64,000 bases of DNA, from positions 1 to 64,000 of the forward strand of contig CAWJZU010000018.1 of the NCBI GenBank assembly GCA_963847345.1, given 5' to 3'. Below are positions 25,168 to 33,876 of the stretch, piece by piece. Position 1 is the first letter of the stretch. The number at the start of each line of letters is the position of its first letter. The stretch is from DATARH01 sp963847345 (GTDB taxonomy: Bacteria > Pseudomonadota > Alphaproteobacteria > ATCC43930 > CGMCC-115725). The position numbers were made by a program, and so were the translations under genes. The notes under the pieces are model-generated. The model had not been told where the DNA came from. It saw only the letters and a list, made by a program, of their open reading frames with translations, and made no database searches.

Positions 25168-25305
25168 CCTCAAAGCCTGACATGAGGGTGGAACTCGCTC
25201 CAAGGTTGATTTATCCTGAAGCTTGTCCTCCTTGCCGATGGCGCCCGATACAGCGGGGCGCAAGGGGCAGGGAGGACGTGCCTTGGCGTGGACAGGGAGC
25301 GCGGT

Positions 25306-25791
25306 ATGAGGTTTTTTTGGTTCGGCGCGGCGATGCGAACGTGCGCCGCCCTGGCGTTGTCGTCTGCCGCCATTACGCCTGCAAGCGCGCAGGTGCCCGT
25401 CCCCGCCCCGTCTCCGGAGGCTGCGGACATTGCTGCGTGCCTGTGTTTGCAGCGGGCCATCCCCGCGCTTGATACCATGACGATACAGCGCCGGGGCGCC
25501 TACGAGGCGAGCCGGCAAGAGGTCGCCAACCTTGACGCGCAGCTGCAAAGCGCCCGGGCCACTGTGAACGTTGACGATCCGGAGGCTGTCGCGCAGTTTC
25601 GCCAGTTGCTCGAGCGGCGCGATGCCGCTTTTCGCCGTTCGAGCGGCCCCCTCTTCATCGAATACAGCAATGCGGTTCAGCTCTATAACGACCGCGTAAA
25701 CGAGTTTAACGCGCGCTGCGCCGACCGTCCCCGCAACCCGGTGGTGCTGAATCAGGTGCAGGCGACGCTCGTCTGTCCGCCCGTCCCTTAG
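25306..25791 (+). CDS. Exported hypothetical protein
   Basis: A 161-residue protein with a signal peptide, MRFFWFGAAMRTCAALALSS followed by AAITPASA, cut before QVPVP. The mature part has Cys residues in DIAACLCLQRAI and a late pair (ARCADRP, LVCPP) that could form disulfides, and a helical middle, SRQEVANLDAQLQSARATVN. It probably acts in the periplasm. No family is recognised. It ends convergently with hisI, overlapping by four bases. Confidence 0.7.
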   Translation: MRFFWFGAAMRTCAALALSSAAITPASAQVPVPAPSPEAADIAACLCLQRAIPALDTMTIQRRGAYEASRQEVANLDAQLQSARATVNVDDPEAVAQFRQLLERRDAAFRRSSGPLFIEYSNAVQLYNDRVNEFNARCADRPRNPVVLNQVQATLVCPPVP

Positions 25792-26204
25792 CCGGATGCG
25801 AGGGGATCCGGATAAAGCTGCTGGGGCGGGATCTCCGGCTCGGCGATCGTGACCCATCCGGCGGCGGCGTGATCCCAGGCGCGGTAGAAGCAGCTGCGTC
25901 GTCCGGTGTGACAAGCTACGCCGGTCTGGTCGACCAGAAGCAAAACGGTATCGCCGTCGCAGTCGAGCCTCATCTCGCGCAAAAGTTGGATCTGGCCCGA
26001 AGTTTCTCCCTTGCGCCACAAGGCTTGGCGCGAGCGCGACCAGTAGCACACGCGGCCCTCGGTGAGGGTTAGACGCACCGACTCACGGTTCATCCACGCC
26101 ACCATCAACACCTCGCCGGAATCGAATTGCTGCGCGACGGCCGCGACGAGCCCGTTCGGCCCGAATTTGATTTGCGCGAGCGCACTATCGGTCGTGTCCG
26201 TCAC
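25788..26204 (-). CDS. hisI: Phosphoribosyl-AMP cyclohydrolase
   Basis: A 138-residue enzyme of histidine synthesis that opens the adenine ring of phosphoribosyl-AMP, a zinc-dependent hydrolysis. Diagnostic motifs are AQQFDSGEVLMVAWMNRES, GRVCYWSRSRQALWRKGETS, the metal site LDCDGDTVLLLVDQTGVACH (two Asp and a Cys), and TGRRSCFYR with the last Cys. It is monofunctional, with no HisE part. It stands alone here; in many alphaproteobacteria hisI is likewise separate from the main his genes. Confidence 0.95.
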   Translation of the reverse strand: MTDTTDSALAQIKFGPNGLVAAVAQQFDSGEVLMVAWMNRESVRLTLTEGRVCYWSRSRQALWRKGETSGQIQLLREMRLDCDGDTVLLLVDQTGVACHTGRRSCFYRAWDHAAAGWVTIAEPEIPPQQLYPDPLASG

Positions 26205-26348
26205 TTCTCCTCCTCCTCGGCGAGCGACATATCTGCTCTGCTGCTTGTCAGCGACCCTCGCGACGCATACCTTGCCGCCCGCGATTTATAGGCACGGTAC
26301 ATCGAACGCGCCCCTCCCAGGCGGCAGCGGAAAGCGGACAGGAACATT

Positions 26349-27101
26349 TTGGCCGATCTGATCCTTGAGACGCGCGGTCTGACCAAGGAGTTTCGTGGGT
26401 TCACCGCGGTGCAGCGCGTCGATTTGCGTATCAAGCGCGGCACAATCCATGCGCTGATCGGCCCGAACGGCGCCGGCAAGACGACGGTGTTCAATCTGCT
26501 GACCAAGTTCCTCGAACCGACCTCCGGGCACATTTTCTATAACGGGCGCGACATCACGTCGATGCGGCCGGCCGTTGTCGCGCGAAGGGGGCTGGTGCGC
26601 TCGTTCCAGATTTCGGCCGTGTTCCCGCACCTGAGCGTGCGCGAGAATGTCCGTGTCGCGCTGCAGCGGCCGCTTGGCAGCTCTTTCCACTTCTGGCGCT
26701 CCGAGCATGTGCTCGACCGGCTGAACGATCGGGCCGATGCGCTGCTCGACGCGGTCGGGCTGACCGGCTTCGCCGAGCATACCGCGGCCGCCTTGCCCTA
26801 TGGCCGCAAGCGCGCTCTCGAGATCGCGACCACGCTGGCGCTCGACCCCGAGATGATGCTGCTCGACGAGCCAATGTCCGGTCTTGGCAACGAGGACATC
26901 GGACGCATTTCCGGGCTTATCCGGCGGGTGGCGCGCGACCGCACGGTGCTGATGGTCGAGCACAATCTGTCGGTCGTCGCCGATCTGTCCGACACGATCA
27001 CTGTTCTGACCCGCGGCAGCATTCTCGCGGAGGGCGATTACGCCACGGTTTCCGGCAACCCCGAGGTGGTCGAAGCCTATATGGGGACCGGACATGCCTG
27101 A
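26349..27101 (+). CDS. livG: Branched-chain amino acid type ABC transporter ATP-binding protein LivG
   Basis: One of two ATPases of a HAAT (LIV-type) importer. Walker A is GPNGAGKT at residues 38-45. The signature is LPYGRKRALEIATTLA, in which the usual LSGGQ is changed to LPYGR, a variant seen in LivG proteins. Walker B is MMLLDEPMSGLG, and the H-loop MVEHN. The start is a TTG at 26349 with GGACAGGAA before it. livF overlaps the end by eight bases. Substrate identity is not fixed by sequence. Confidence 0.9.
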   Translation: MADLILETRGLTKEFRGFTAVQRVDLRIKRGTIHALIGPNGAGKTTVFNLLTKFLEPTSGHIFYNGRDITSMRPAVVARRGLVRSFQISAVFPHLSVRENVRVALQRPLGSSFHFWRSEHVLDRLNDRADALLDAVGLTGFAEHTAAALPYGRKRALEIATTLALDPEMMLLDEPMSGLGNEDIGRISGLIRRVARDRTVLMVEHNLSVVADLSDTITVLTRGSILAEGDYATVSGNPEVVEAYMGTGHA

Positions 27102-27795
27102 ATTGCTGCGGGTGGAGAACCTGCAGGCCTGGTACGGCGAGTCGCACATTCTGCACGGGATGGACTTCAACGTCGGCGAGGGCGAGCTCGTCACATTGCT
27201 CGGGCGCAACGGCGCGGGCAAGACAACGACGCTGCGCGCCATCATGGGCATCGTTTCCCGGCGCACCGGCTCGGTATCCTACGGCGGCACCGAGCTGATC
27301 GGCCTTCCTTCGAACCGGATCGCGCGGCTCGGCATCGCCTATTGTCCCGAGGAACGCGGCATCTTCTCCAGCCTCGATGTCGAGGAAAATCTGATGCTGC
27401 CGCCCACTGTCCGACCGGGCGGGATGAGCGTCGAGGAAATCTACGAGATATTCCCCAATCTGCACGAGCGGCGGCGCAGTCAGGGCACGAAATTGTCCGG
27501 CGGCGAGCAGCAGATGCTGGCGATCGGCCGCATCCTGCGCACCGGCGCGAAACTCTTGCTGCTTGACGAGCCGACCGAGGGGCTGGCCCCAGTTATCGTG
27601 CAGCAGATCGGCCGCGTCATCGAAACGCTCAAGACCAAGGGATTTACGATTCTTCTGGTCGAGCAGAATTTTCGCTTTGCCTCGACGATCGCCGACCGGC
27701 ATTACATCGTCGAGCATGGTCAGGTCATCGATATGGTCCGCAATACGGACCTGGCGCGCAACCTCGATAAGATTCACGCGTATCTCGGGGTCTGA
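27094..27795 (+). CDS. livF: Branched-chain amino acid type ABC transporter ATP-binding protein LivF
   Basis: The second ATPase of the same importer, 233 residues. Walker A is GRNGAGKT (residues 37-44), the signature KLSGGEQQMLAIGRIL, and Walker B LLLLDEPTEGLAP; the H-loop Gln variant LLVEQNF is typical of LivF. It overlaps livG by eight bases and is followed after 27 bases by the binding-protein gene. It drives transport at the inner membrane together with LivG. Confidence 0.92.
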   Translation: MPELLRVENLQAWYGESHILHGMDFNVGEGELVTLLGRNGAGKTTTLRAIMGIVSRRTGSVSYGGTELIGLPSNRIARLGIAYCPEERGIFSSLDVEENLMLPPTVRPGGMSVEEIYEIFPNLHERRRSQGTKLSGGEQQMLAIGRILRTGAKLLLLDEPTEGLAPVIVQQIGRVIETLKTKGFTILLVEQNFRFASTIADRHYIVEHGQVIDMVRNTDLARNLDKIHAYLGV

Positions 27796-27822
27796 GAACG
27801 ATATGAAGATAAGGAGAGGGAT

Positions 27823-29028
27823 GTGAGACGCTTGTCAGTCGCCGCTTTCACCGCGCTGCTACTGATATCGGCCGTGGCGCGGGCGGAGATCGCGGAGGAT
27901 ACGATCAAGATCGGCGTGCTTACGGACATGTCGGGCCTGTATTCCGATCTCTCCGGCGCCGGCGCGGTCGAAGCGGTCAAGATGGCCGTCGCCGATGCGG
28001 GCGGCACGCTGAACGGCAAGAAAATCGAGGTCGTGAGCGCCGACCACCAGAACAAGCCCGACATCGCGACGGCGATCGCGCGCAAATGGTTCGACGAAGA
28101 CGGCGTCGACATGATTGTCGATCTGACGACGTCGAGCGTCGCGCTGGCGGTCCAGGAGGTTGCGCGGGCCAAGAACAAGGTGATCCTCGTTTCGGGCGCG
28201 GCCTCGTCGGACTTGACCGGCAAAGCCTGCGCGCCGACCTCGGTGCATTGGACCTATGACACGGTCGCGCTCGCCAACGGCACCGGCAGCGCGGTCGTCA
28301 AGGCGGGCGGCGACACTTGGTTCTTCATCACCGCCGACTACGCGTTCGGCCATGCGCTGGAGCGCGACACCGCGACGATCGTCAAGGAAAACGGCGGCAA
28401 GGTGCTGGGCCAGGTGCGGGCCCCGCTGAACACGTCCGATTTCTCGTCCTACTTGCTGCAGGCTCAGGCGTCGGGCGCCAAGGTCATCGGCCTCGCCAAT
28501 GCCGGCGGCGACACGATCAACACGATCAAGCAGGCGGCCGAATTCGGCATCGTCCGGGGCGGCCAGAAGCTCGCCGGTCTGTTGATCTTCCTGACCGACG
28601 TGCACAGCCTCGGCCTCAAGACCGCCAACGGTCTGCAGCTGACCTCGGCCTTCTATTGGGACCAGGACGACGACGCGCGCGCCTTCTCGAAGCGCTTCTC
28701 GGACAAGATGCACCGGCCGCCGACGATGGTGCAGGCCGGCGATTACGGCGCCACGAAGCACTGGCTCGAAGCCGTCAAGACGGCCGATACGCTCGATGGG
28801 CCGACCGTGATGAAGCAGCTTAAGTCGCAGCCGATCAACGACTTCATGACCAAGAACGGGCACATCAAGGAAGACGGCACGCTGGTCCGCGACATGTACC
28901 TGTTCGAGGTCAAGAAGCCGGACGAGTCGAAAGGCGAATGGGACCTCTACAAGCTCATTCGCACGATCCCGGGCGAGGTCGCCTTCAAGCGTCCCGGCGG
29001 CAACGAATGCCCGCTGGTCAAGGGATGA
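27823..29028 (+). CDS. Branched-chain amino acid type ABC transporter substrate-binding protein
   Basis: A 401-residue type I periplasmic binding protein (Peripla_BP_6). The start is GTG at 27823 behind AAGGAGAGGG. The signal peptide is RRLSVAAFTALLLISAVARA; the mature protein begins EIAEDTIKIGVLTDMSGLYS. Ligand-binding elements are GAGAVEAVKMAVADAGGTLN and the WFFITADYAFGHALERDT segment. It is close to members reported to bind amides, urea or aromatic acids as well as leucine, so the substrate is open. It lies between the two ATPase genes and the two permease genes of one operon. Confidence 0.9.
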   Translation: MRRLSVAAFTALLLISAVARAEIAEDTIKIGVLTDMSGLYSDLSGAGAVEAVKMAVADAGGTLNGKKIEVVSADHQNKPDIATAIARKWFDEDGVDMIVDLTTSSVALAVQEVARAKNKVILVSGAASSDLTGKACAPTSVHWTYDTVALANGTGSAVVKAGGDTWFFITADYAFGHALERDTATIVKENGGKVLGQVRAPLNTSDFSSYLLQAQASGAKVIGLANAGGDTINTIKQAAEFGIVRGGQKLAGLLIFLTDVHSLGLKTANGLQLTSAFYWDQDDDARAFSKRFSDKMHRPPTMVQAGDYGATKHWLEAVKTADTLDGPTVMKQLKSQPINDFMTKNGHIKEDGTLVRDMYLFEVKKPDESKGEWDLYKLIRTIPGEVAFKRPGGNECPLVKG

Positions 29029-29047
29029 CCAGCCCCGGTGCCATAAT

Positions 29048-29073
29048 CCCTTTCCCGGAATGCGGGAGAGGGG
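29048..29073 (+). terminator. Hairpin between binding-protein and permease genes
   Basis: An approximately 10-bp stem, CCCTTTCCCG and CGGGAGAGGG (one G-T pair), with a five-base loop, without a T run. Hairpins at this point in transporter operons often protect the upstream message or reduce downstream expression, which fits the higher need for binding protein. The sequence is related to the CCCTCCCCC/GGGAGAGGG hairpin found inside mfd. Confidence 0.45.
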
Positions 29074-29093
29074 ACAACAGCCCGGCCTGAGTC

Positions 29094-29990
29094 ATGCTGG
29101 ACTTACTGCACATCCCGATCCCGCCGGCACCGCTGTTTTTCGCGCAATTGCTGGTCGGGCTGATCAACGGCGCCTTCTACGCGATGCTGAGCCTCGGGCT
29201 CGCGGTCATCTTCGGCCTGCTGAACATCATCAATTTCACGCACGGCGCGCAATACATGCTCGGCGCGTTCTGCGCCTGGTTCCTCTTGCACTGGTGGGGC
29301 ATCGGGTATTGGCCGGCACTGATCATCGCGCCTGTGGCGGTCGGGATTACCGGCATCGTCATCGAGCGAATATTTCTGCGCCGGCTCGCCGGGCTGGATC
29401 ACCTCTACGGTCTGTTGCTGACCTTCGGGCTAGCGCTGATCATCGAGGGCGGGTTCCGCCAAGCCTACGGTTCGTCGGGCCAGCCTTACAACATACCCCC
29501 CGAGCTGCAAGGCGCGCAGAGCCTCGGCTTTATGTTCCTGCCCTATTACCGCGCGTGGGTCATCGTCGCGTCGCTGGGGGTTTGTCTGGCGACGTGGTTC
29601 GTCATCGAGCGCACCCGCCTCGGCGCCTATCTGCGCGCCGCGACCGAGAACTCGGTTCTGGTGCAGGCGTTCGGGATCAACGTGCCGCGCATGGTGACGC
29701 TGACCTACGGCGCCGGCGTGGCGCTGGCGGCACTGGCCGGGGTCATGGCGGCGCCGATCTATCAGGTCAGCCCGTTGATGGGCAGCAACATCATCATCGT
29801 CGTGTTCGCGGTTGTCGTAATCGGCGGAATGGGGTCGATCCTCGGCGCGATCGTCAGCGGCTTCGGTCTCGGCCTCGTTGAAGGGCTGACCAAGGTGTTT
29901 TATCCGGAGGCGTCCAACACGGTGATTTTCGTCATCATGGCCATCGTGCTTCTGATAAAGCCAGCCGGTCTGTTCGGGCGCGCGGCGTGA
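29094..29990 (+). CDS. livH: Branched-chain amino acid type ABC transporter permease LivH
   Basis: A 298-residue inner-membrane permease with about eight hydrophobic helices. Signature sequences are LLVGLINGAFYAMLSLGLAV, IFGLLNIINFTHGAQYMLGA (the LivH G-x-x-N-x-A-HG region) and GSILGAIVSGFGLGLVEGLT. It forms the channel with LivM. It lies 65 bases after the binding-protein gene and one base before livM. Confidence 0.92.
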   Translation: MLDLLHIPIPPAPLFFAQLLVGLINGAFYAMLSLGLAVIFGLLNIINFTHGAQYMLGAFCAWFLLHWWGIGYWPALIIAPVAVGITGIVIERIFLRRLAGLDHLYGLLLTFGLALIIEGGFRQAYGSSGQPYNIPPELQGAQSLGFMFLPYYRAWVIVASLGVCLATWFVIERTRLGAYLRAATENSVLVQAFGINVPRMVTLTYGAGVALAALAGVMAAPIYQVSPLMGSNIIIVVFAVVVIGGMGSILGAIVSGFGLGLVEGLTKVFYPEASNTVIFVIMAIVLLIKPAGLFGRAA

Positions 29991-29991
29991 A

Positions 29992-31032
29992 ATGAGGTTG
30001 CCCCTCGCAGCCGGAAACGGCGCCGCCTCGTTCTGGGCCTGGACCGCCGCGCTGGTGGCGCTCGCCGTCGTCGCGCCGTTCTTTTTCTATCCGATCTTTC
30101 TGATGAACGCGCTGTGCATGGCGCTGTTCGCCTGCGCGTTCAACCTGCTGATCGGCTATGTCGGCCTCCTGTCGTTCGGCCATGCGGCATTCATGGGAAT
30201 GGGTTCGTACCTGGCCGCGTACTCGGCGAAGTCGTGGGGGTTTCCGCCGGAACTGGCGATCCTGGTCGGCGTCGCGGTTGCCGCCGCGCTCGGCCTGGTT
30301 TTCGGATATCTCGCGATCCGCCGCCAGGGCATCTATTTCGCGATGATCACGTTGGCGTTTGCGCAGATGGTTTATTTCTTCTGCGTGCAGGCGCCGTTCA
30401 CCGGCGGCGAGGACGGGTTGCGCGCCGTGCCGCGCGGCTGGCTGTTCGGGGTGATTGATCTGCGCGACCCGTTCACGATGTATTATTTCGTCCTCGCGGT
30501 TTTCCTAATCGGTTTCGGGCTCATCGTCCGTACGATTCATTCGCCGTTCGGCCAGGTGTTGAAGGCGATCCGCGAGAACGAGCCGCGCGCGGTGTCGCTC
30601 GGCTATAATGCCGACCACTACAAGCTGATGGCCTTTGTGCTGTCGGCGGCACTGTCCGGGCTCGCCGGCAGTACCAAGGCGATCGTCTTTCAGTTCGCGT
30701 CGCTGACCGACGTGTATTGGACGATGTCCGGCCTTGTTGTGCTGATGACGCTGATCGGCGGGATCGGCACGATCCTCGGCCCGGTGGTCGGCGCGCTCGT
30801 CATTGTCACGATGGAGACCTACCTCGCCCAGGCCGGCTCCTGGGTCACGGTCATCCAGGGCGTCATCTTCGTGATCTGCGTTCTAAGCTTTCGCCAGGGC
30901 ATTGTCGGCCTTGTCGCGGGGTATATTGCCGGGCGGCCGGCAACGGTCGAGCCGGCGCCGGAAGCAGTCTCGCCGGTCGAGCCGGCCGCGGCGGCGGCGC
31001 GGCAAATCAGCGAAAGCCGGACCGGGGCCTGA
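29992..31032 (+). CDS. livM: Branched-chain amino acid type ABC transporter permease LivM
   Basis: A 346-residue permease, partner of LivH. Landmarks are NLLIGYVGLLSFGHAAFMGM, LVFGYLAIRRQGIYFAMITL, IRENEPRAVSLGYNADHYKL (the cytoplasmic EAA-like coupling loop) and a C-terminal QGVIFVICVLSFRQGIVGLV. The last 45 residues are a proline- and alanine-rich tail. The gene closes the operon; its ATG is one base after the livH stop. Confidence 0.92.
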   Translation: MRLPLAAGNGAASFWAWTAALVALAVVAPFFFYPIFLMNALCMALFACAFNLLIGYVGLLSFGHAAFMGMGSYLAAYSAKSWGFPPELAILVGVAVAAALGLVFGYLAIRRQGIYFAMITLAFAQMVYFFCVQAPFTGGEDGLRAVPRGWLFGVIDLRDPFTMYYFVLAVFLIGFGLIVRTIHSPFGQVLKAIRENEPRAVSLGYNADHYKLMAFVLSAALSGLAGSTKAIVFQFASLTDVYWTMSGLVVLMTLIGGIGTILGPVVGALVIVTMETYLAQAGSWVTVIQGVIFVICVLSFRQGIVGLVAGYIAGRPATVEPAPEAVSPVEPAAAAARQISESRTGA

Positions 31033-31059
31033 CCCGCGCGGAGCCGTTGGCTTCGCATG

Positions 31060-31330
31060 ACTTCGCCGGGCTTCGTGTAGACACAGACGTATCCAAGGCC
31101 GCCGATTTCACCAACGGCGATGTACCGTATCTCACCGTAGTCTCGCCGCTCGTCCGGCCATTCGACGGTGGAACCGTCGATCTCGGTGTCGCGTCGGGTG
31201 CAAGCCGGAGCTTGATCATCGCTACCGGGACGCCAACTTACTGACCCCCGTTCCCGAGCCGGTTTCGCTCGCGCTGCTCGGCATGGGATTGCTCGGGTTC
31301 GGCCCTCTGCGCCGGTGCCGCAAATCGTAA
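31060..31330 (+). pseudogene. Relic ending in a PEP-CTERM-like sorting signal
   Basis: At 31244-31330 the DNA reads TPVPEPVSLALLGMGLLGFG then PLRRCRKS and stop. This is the three-part exosortase signal: VPEP motif, hydrophobic helix, arginine cluster. Upstream in the same frame there is no sensible protein. A neighbouring frame ending at 31244 has FTNGDVPYLTVVSPLV and GTVDLGVASGASRSL, which could be the rest of the protein before a frameshift. No start or RBS was found, so this looks like a decayed exported-protein gene. Confidence 0.4.
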
Positions 31331-31364
31331 TCCCGAACTCACAGTTGCAGTATCTGCGAGCGTA

Positions 31365-33460
31365 TCACCCCGCTCGCAGATACTGCACGGCCTCATCGCG
31401 GCGGAACAGGTAGAGCAACAGGCGCAGCGCCTCCCCGCGCGGGGAGGACAGGGCGGGGTCGCGTTCGAGCACGAGGCGGGCATCGTCATGCGCGATCGCG
31501 ATCAACCCCTCGTGCCGCGCGAGATCGGCGAGGCGCAGCTGCGGCAGCCCGCTCTGCTTCGTGCCCAAGACCTCGCCGCCACCGCGCAGCCGCAAATCCT
31601 CCTCGGCGATGCGGAACCCGTCCTCGGTCTCGCGCATCACCGCGAGCCGCCGCCGCGCGACGTCGCCGAGCGGCGTCTGGTACAGCAAGAGACACGTCGA
31701 GGGCCGGTCGCCGCGTCCGACCCGGCCGCGCAGCTGGTGCAATTGCGCGAGGCCGAAGCGCTCGGCGTGCTCGATGACCATCACGGTGGCCGCCGGTACG
31801 TCGATGCCGACCTCGATGACCGTCGTCGCGACCAGCAGATCGACCCCGCCTTCTGCAAACGCGGCCATCGCGCGGTCCTTGTCGGCGCTCTTCATGCGCC
31901 CATGCACGAGGCCGACCCGCCTCGGCAGCAGTTGGGACAGCGCGCGGTGGCGTTCCTCGGCGGCGGCGATATCGGCGTTTTCCGATTCCTCGACGATCGG
32001 GCATACCCAGAACACCTTGGCGCCGCGTGTGAGCGCCCGCGCGATCGCCCCGGTCACCTCCTCAGCGCGGTCGAGTGGCACGGTGCGCGTATCGACGGGT
32101 CGCCGGCCCGGCGGCTTGTCGGTCAGGCGCGACGTATCGAGATCGCCATAGACGGTCATCATCAGCGTGCGCGGGATTGGCGTCGCGCTCATCAAGAGCG
32201 TGTCCGCGTCGCGTCCCTTGGCGGCGAGCGCAAGCCGCTGCTCGACGCCGAACCGGTGCTGCTCGTCGATCACCACCAGCGCAAGATCGCGGAACGCGAC
32301 ATCGGCTTGCAGCAGCGCGTGCGTCCCAACAACCACCGGCGTCAGCCCCGACGCGAGGCTCGCCAGCATCGACTCGCGCGCCCGCCCCTTTTCGCGCCCG
32401 GTCAAGAGGCCGATTTCGACCCCGGCCGGCGCGGCGAGCCGGCTCAAAACCTGATGATGCTGCCGCGCCAGAACCTCGGTCGGCGCGAGCAGCGCCGCCT
32501 GACCGCCGCTTTCCACCGCGATCAGCATCGCCAAGAGCGCGACGACGGTCTTCCCGGACCCGACATCGCCCTGCAAGAGCCGCATCATGCGGTGCGGCGA
32601 TTTCATGTCGCCGGCGATCTCGGCCAGCGCCTGACGCTGGCTGCCGGTCAGCGCGAAGCCGAACCGCGCCTCGGCGCGCGGCTGCAATTCGCCGGTGCCG
32701 GCCAGTACGCGGCCCTTGCGACGCCGGCGCCGCGCCCGGACCAACGCGACGGCGAGCTGGCTCGCCAGGATCTCGTCATACGCCAGACGCTCGCGGGCCG
32801 GGGTCTCGGGATCGAGATCGGCGGCGCTTTGCGGCGTGTGCGCCGCGACGAGCGCAGCACGCCATTCCGGCCAACCGTGCTGCTCCTTGAGCGCCGGATC
32901 GAGCCATTCCGGCAGATGCGGGCGCTGCGCTCGCACCCGGCGGCGACGGCCTTCGCCACAACCCGCGACGACAGTCCGGCGGTCAGCGGATAGACCGGCT
33001 CGACCGCCATCAGCCGCTCGGCCTGCTCGGGCGCCACGACGTGATCCGGATGGGCCATCTGCGGCATTCCGTCGTAGTACTCGATCTGACCGCTGACGAT
33101 CCGCTCCGCGCCGATCGGCAGGAGCCGCTGCAAGTAATCGCCCTTCACATTGAAATAGACGAGCACCAGGGCTCCGGTCACGTCGCTGACGAACACACGG
33201 TAGGGCCGGCGCCCGATGCCGGGCTGATGTCGCTCGACCTTGGCCTTGACGGTGACGACCGACCCGCCGGGCCAGTCGCGCGGATGCAGCGCCCCGATAC
33301 TCGGCGCGGCGGTGCGATCGATGATCCCGATCGGCAGATGCCACAGCAGATCGATGACATCGGGACCGGCGGCGCGCTCGATCAGCCTCGCGAGCGTCGC
33401 CCCGATGCCGGGCAGCACCGTCACCGGCGCGAACAGCCTGTCGAGAAGGGCGGGGCGCAT
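31365..33460 (-). pseudogene. recG: ATP-dependent DNA helicase RecG, one frameshift
   Basis: RecG remodels stalled replication forks and Holliday junctions. The 5' frame from ATG 33460 gives the wedge domain (LFAPVTVLPGIGATLARLIE, YRVFVSDVTGALVLVYFNVK) up to LSSRVVAKAVAAG. The frame then shifts near 32940, and the rest continues from RPHLPEWLDPALKEQ. It holds Walker A LLQGDVGSGKTVVALLA, the DEQHRFG box, ATPIPRTLMMTVYGD and the HQLRGRVGRG motif, to a normal C-terminus. Restoring one base in the GGG run would give a normal protein of about 697 residues. The defect may be a sequencing error. sdhE starts 67 bases away on the opposite strand. Confidence 0.85.
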
Positions 33461-33527
33461 CGCTGGCTATATGGGTGCCGAATGCCGGGCTGACGTTGCC
33501 GCTCAGCATGGCTATATCGGTGTGGCC

Positions 33528-33830
33528 ATGCCAGCCCCCCGCTACAAAACCGACAACACCGAAACGCCAGGCGACATCCGCCGCAAGCGGCTCTTATTCC
33601 GTTCCTGGCACCGCGGCACGCGCGAGGCCGACCTGATCCTGGGATCGTTCGCCGAGGCGCATCTCGCCGGGTTCGACGAGGATCGGCTCGACCAGTACGA
33701 ATCGCTGCTCGCCTGCCCCGACGCCGAATTGTTCGACTGGATTGCCGGCCGCCGCGCGCCGCGCCGCGAATACGACACCGAGGTGACGCGTCTCTTGCTC
33801 GCCTTCCGCTACACCCCGCGCGTGACGTGA
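33528..33830 (+). CDS. sdhE: Succinate dehydrogenase assembly factor 2 (SdhE)
   Basis: A 100-residue protein of the SdhE/Sdh5 family, which helps attach FAD covalently to the SdhA flavoprotein. The RGTREADLILGSFAE motif (the RGxxE/RGMRE equivalent) and the five-helix pattern, FDEDRLDQYESLLACPDAEL and LFDWIAGRR, are clear. The start is ATG 33528 (MPAPRYKTD). Its place between recG and mfd is common in alphaproteobacteria. Confidence 0.92.
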   Translation: MPAPRYKTDNTETPGDIRRKRLLFRSWHRGTREADLILGSFAEAHLAGFDEDRLDQYESLLACPDAELFDWIAGRRAPRREYDTEVTRLLLAFRYTPRVT

Positions 33831-33876
33831 GACGCCGCGAAGTCATATTGTTCCGCAATAATCCTCGCCCGCGCCG

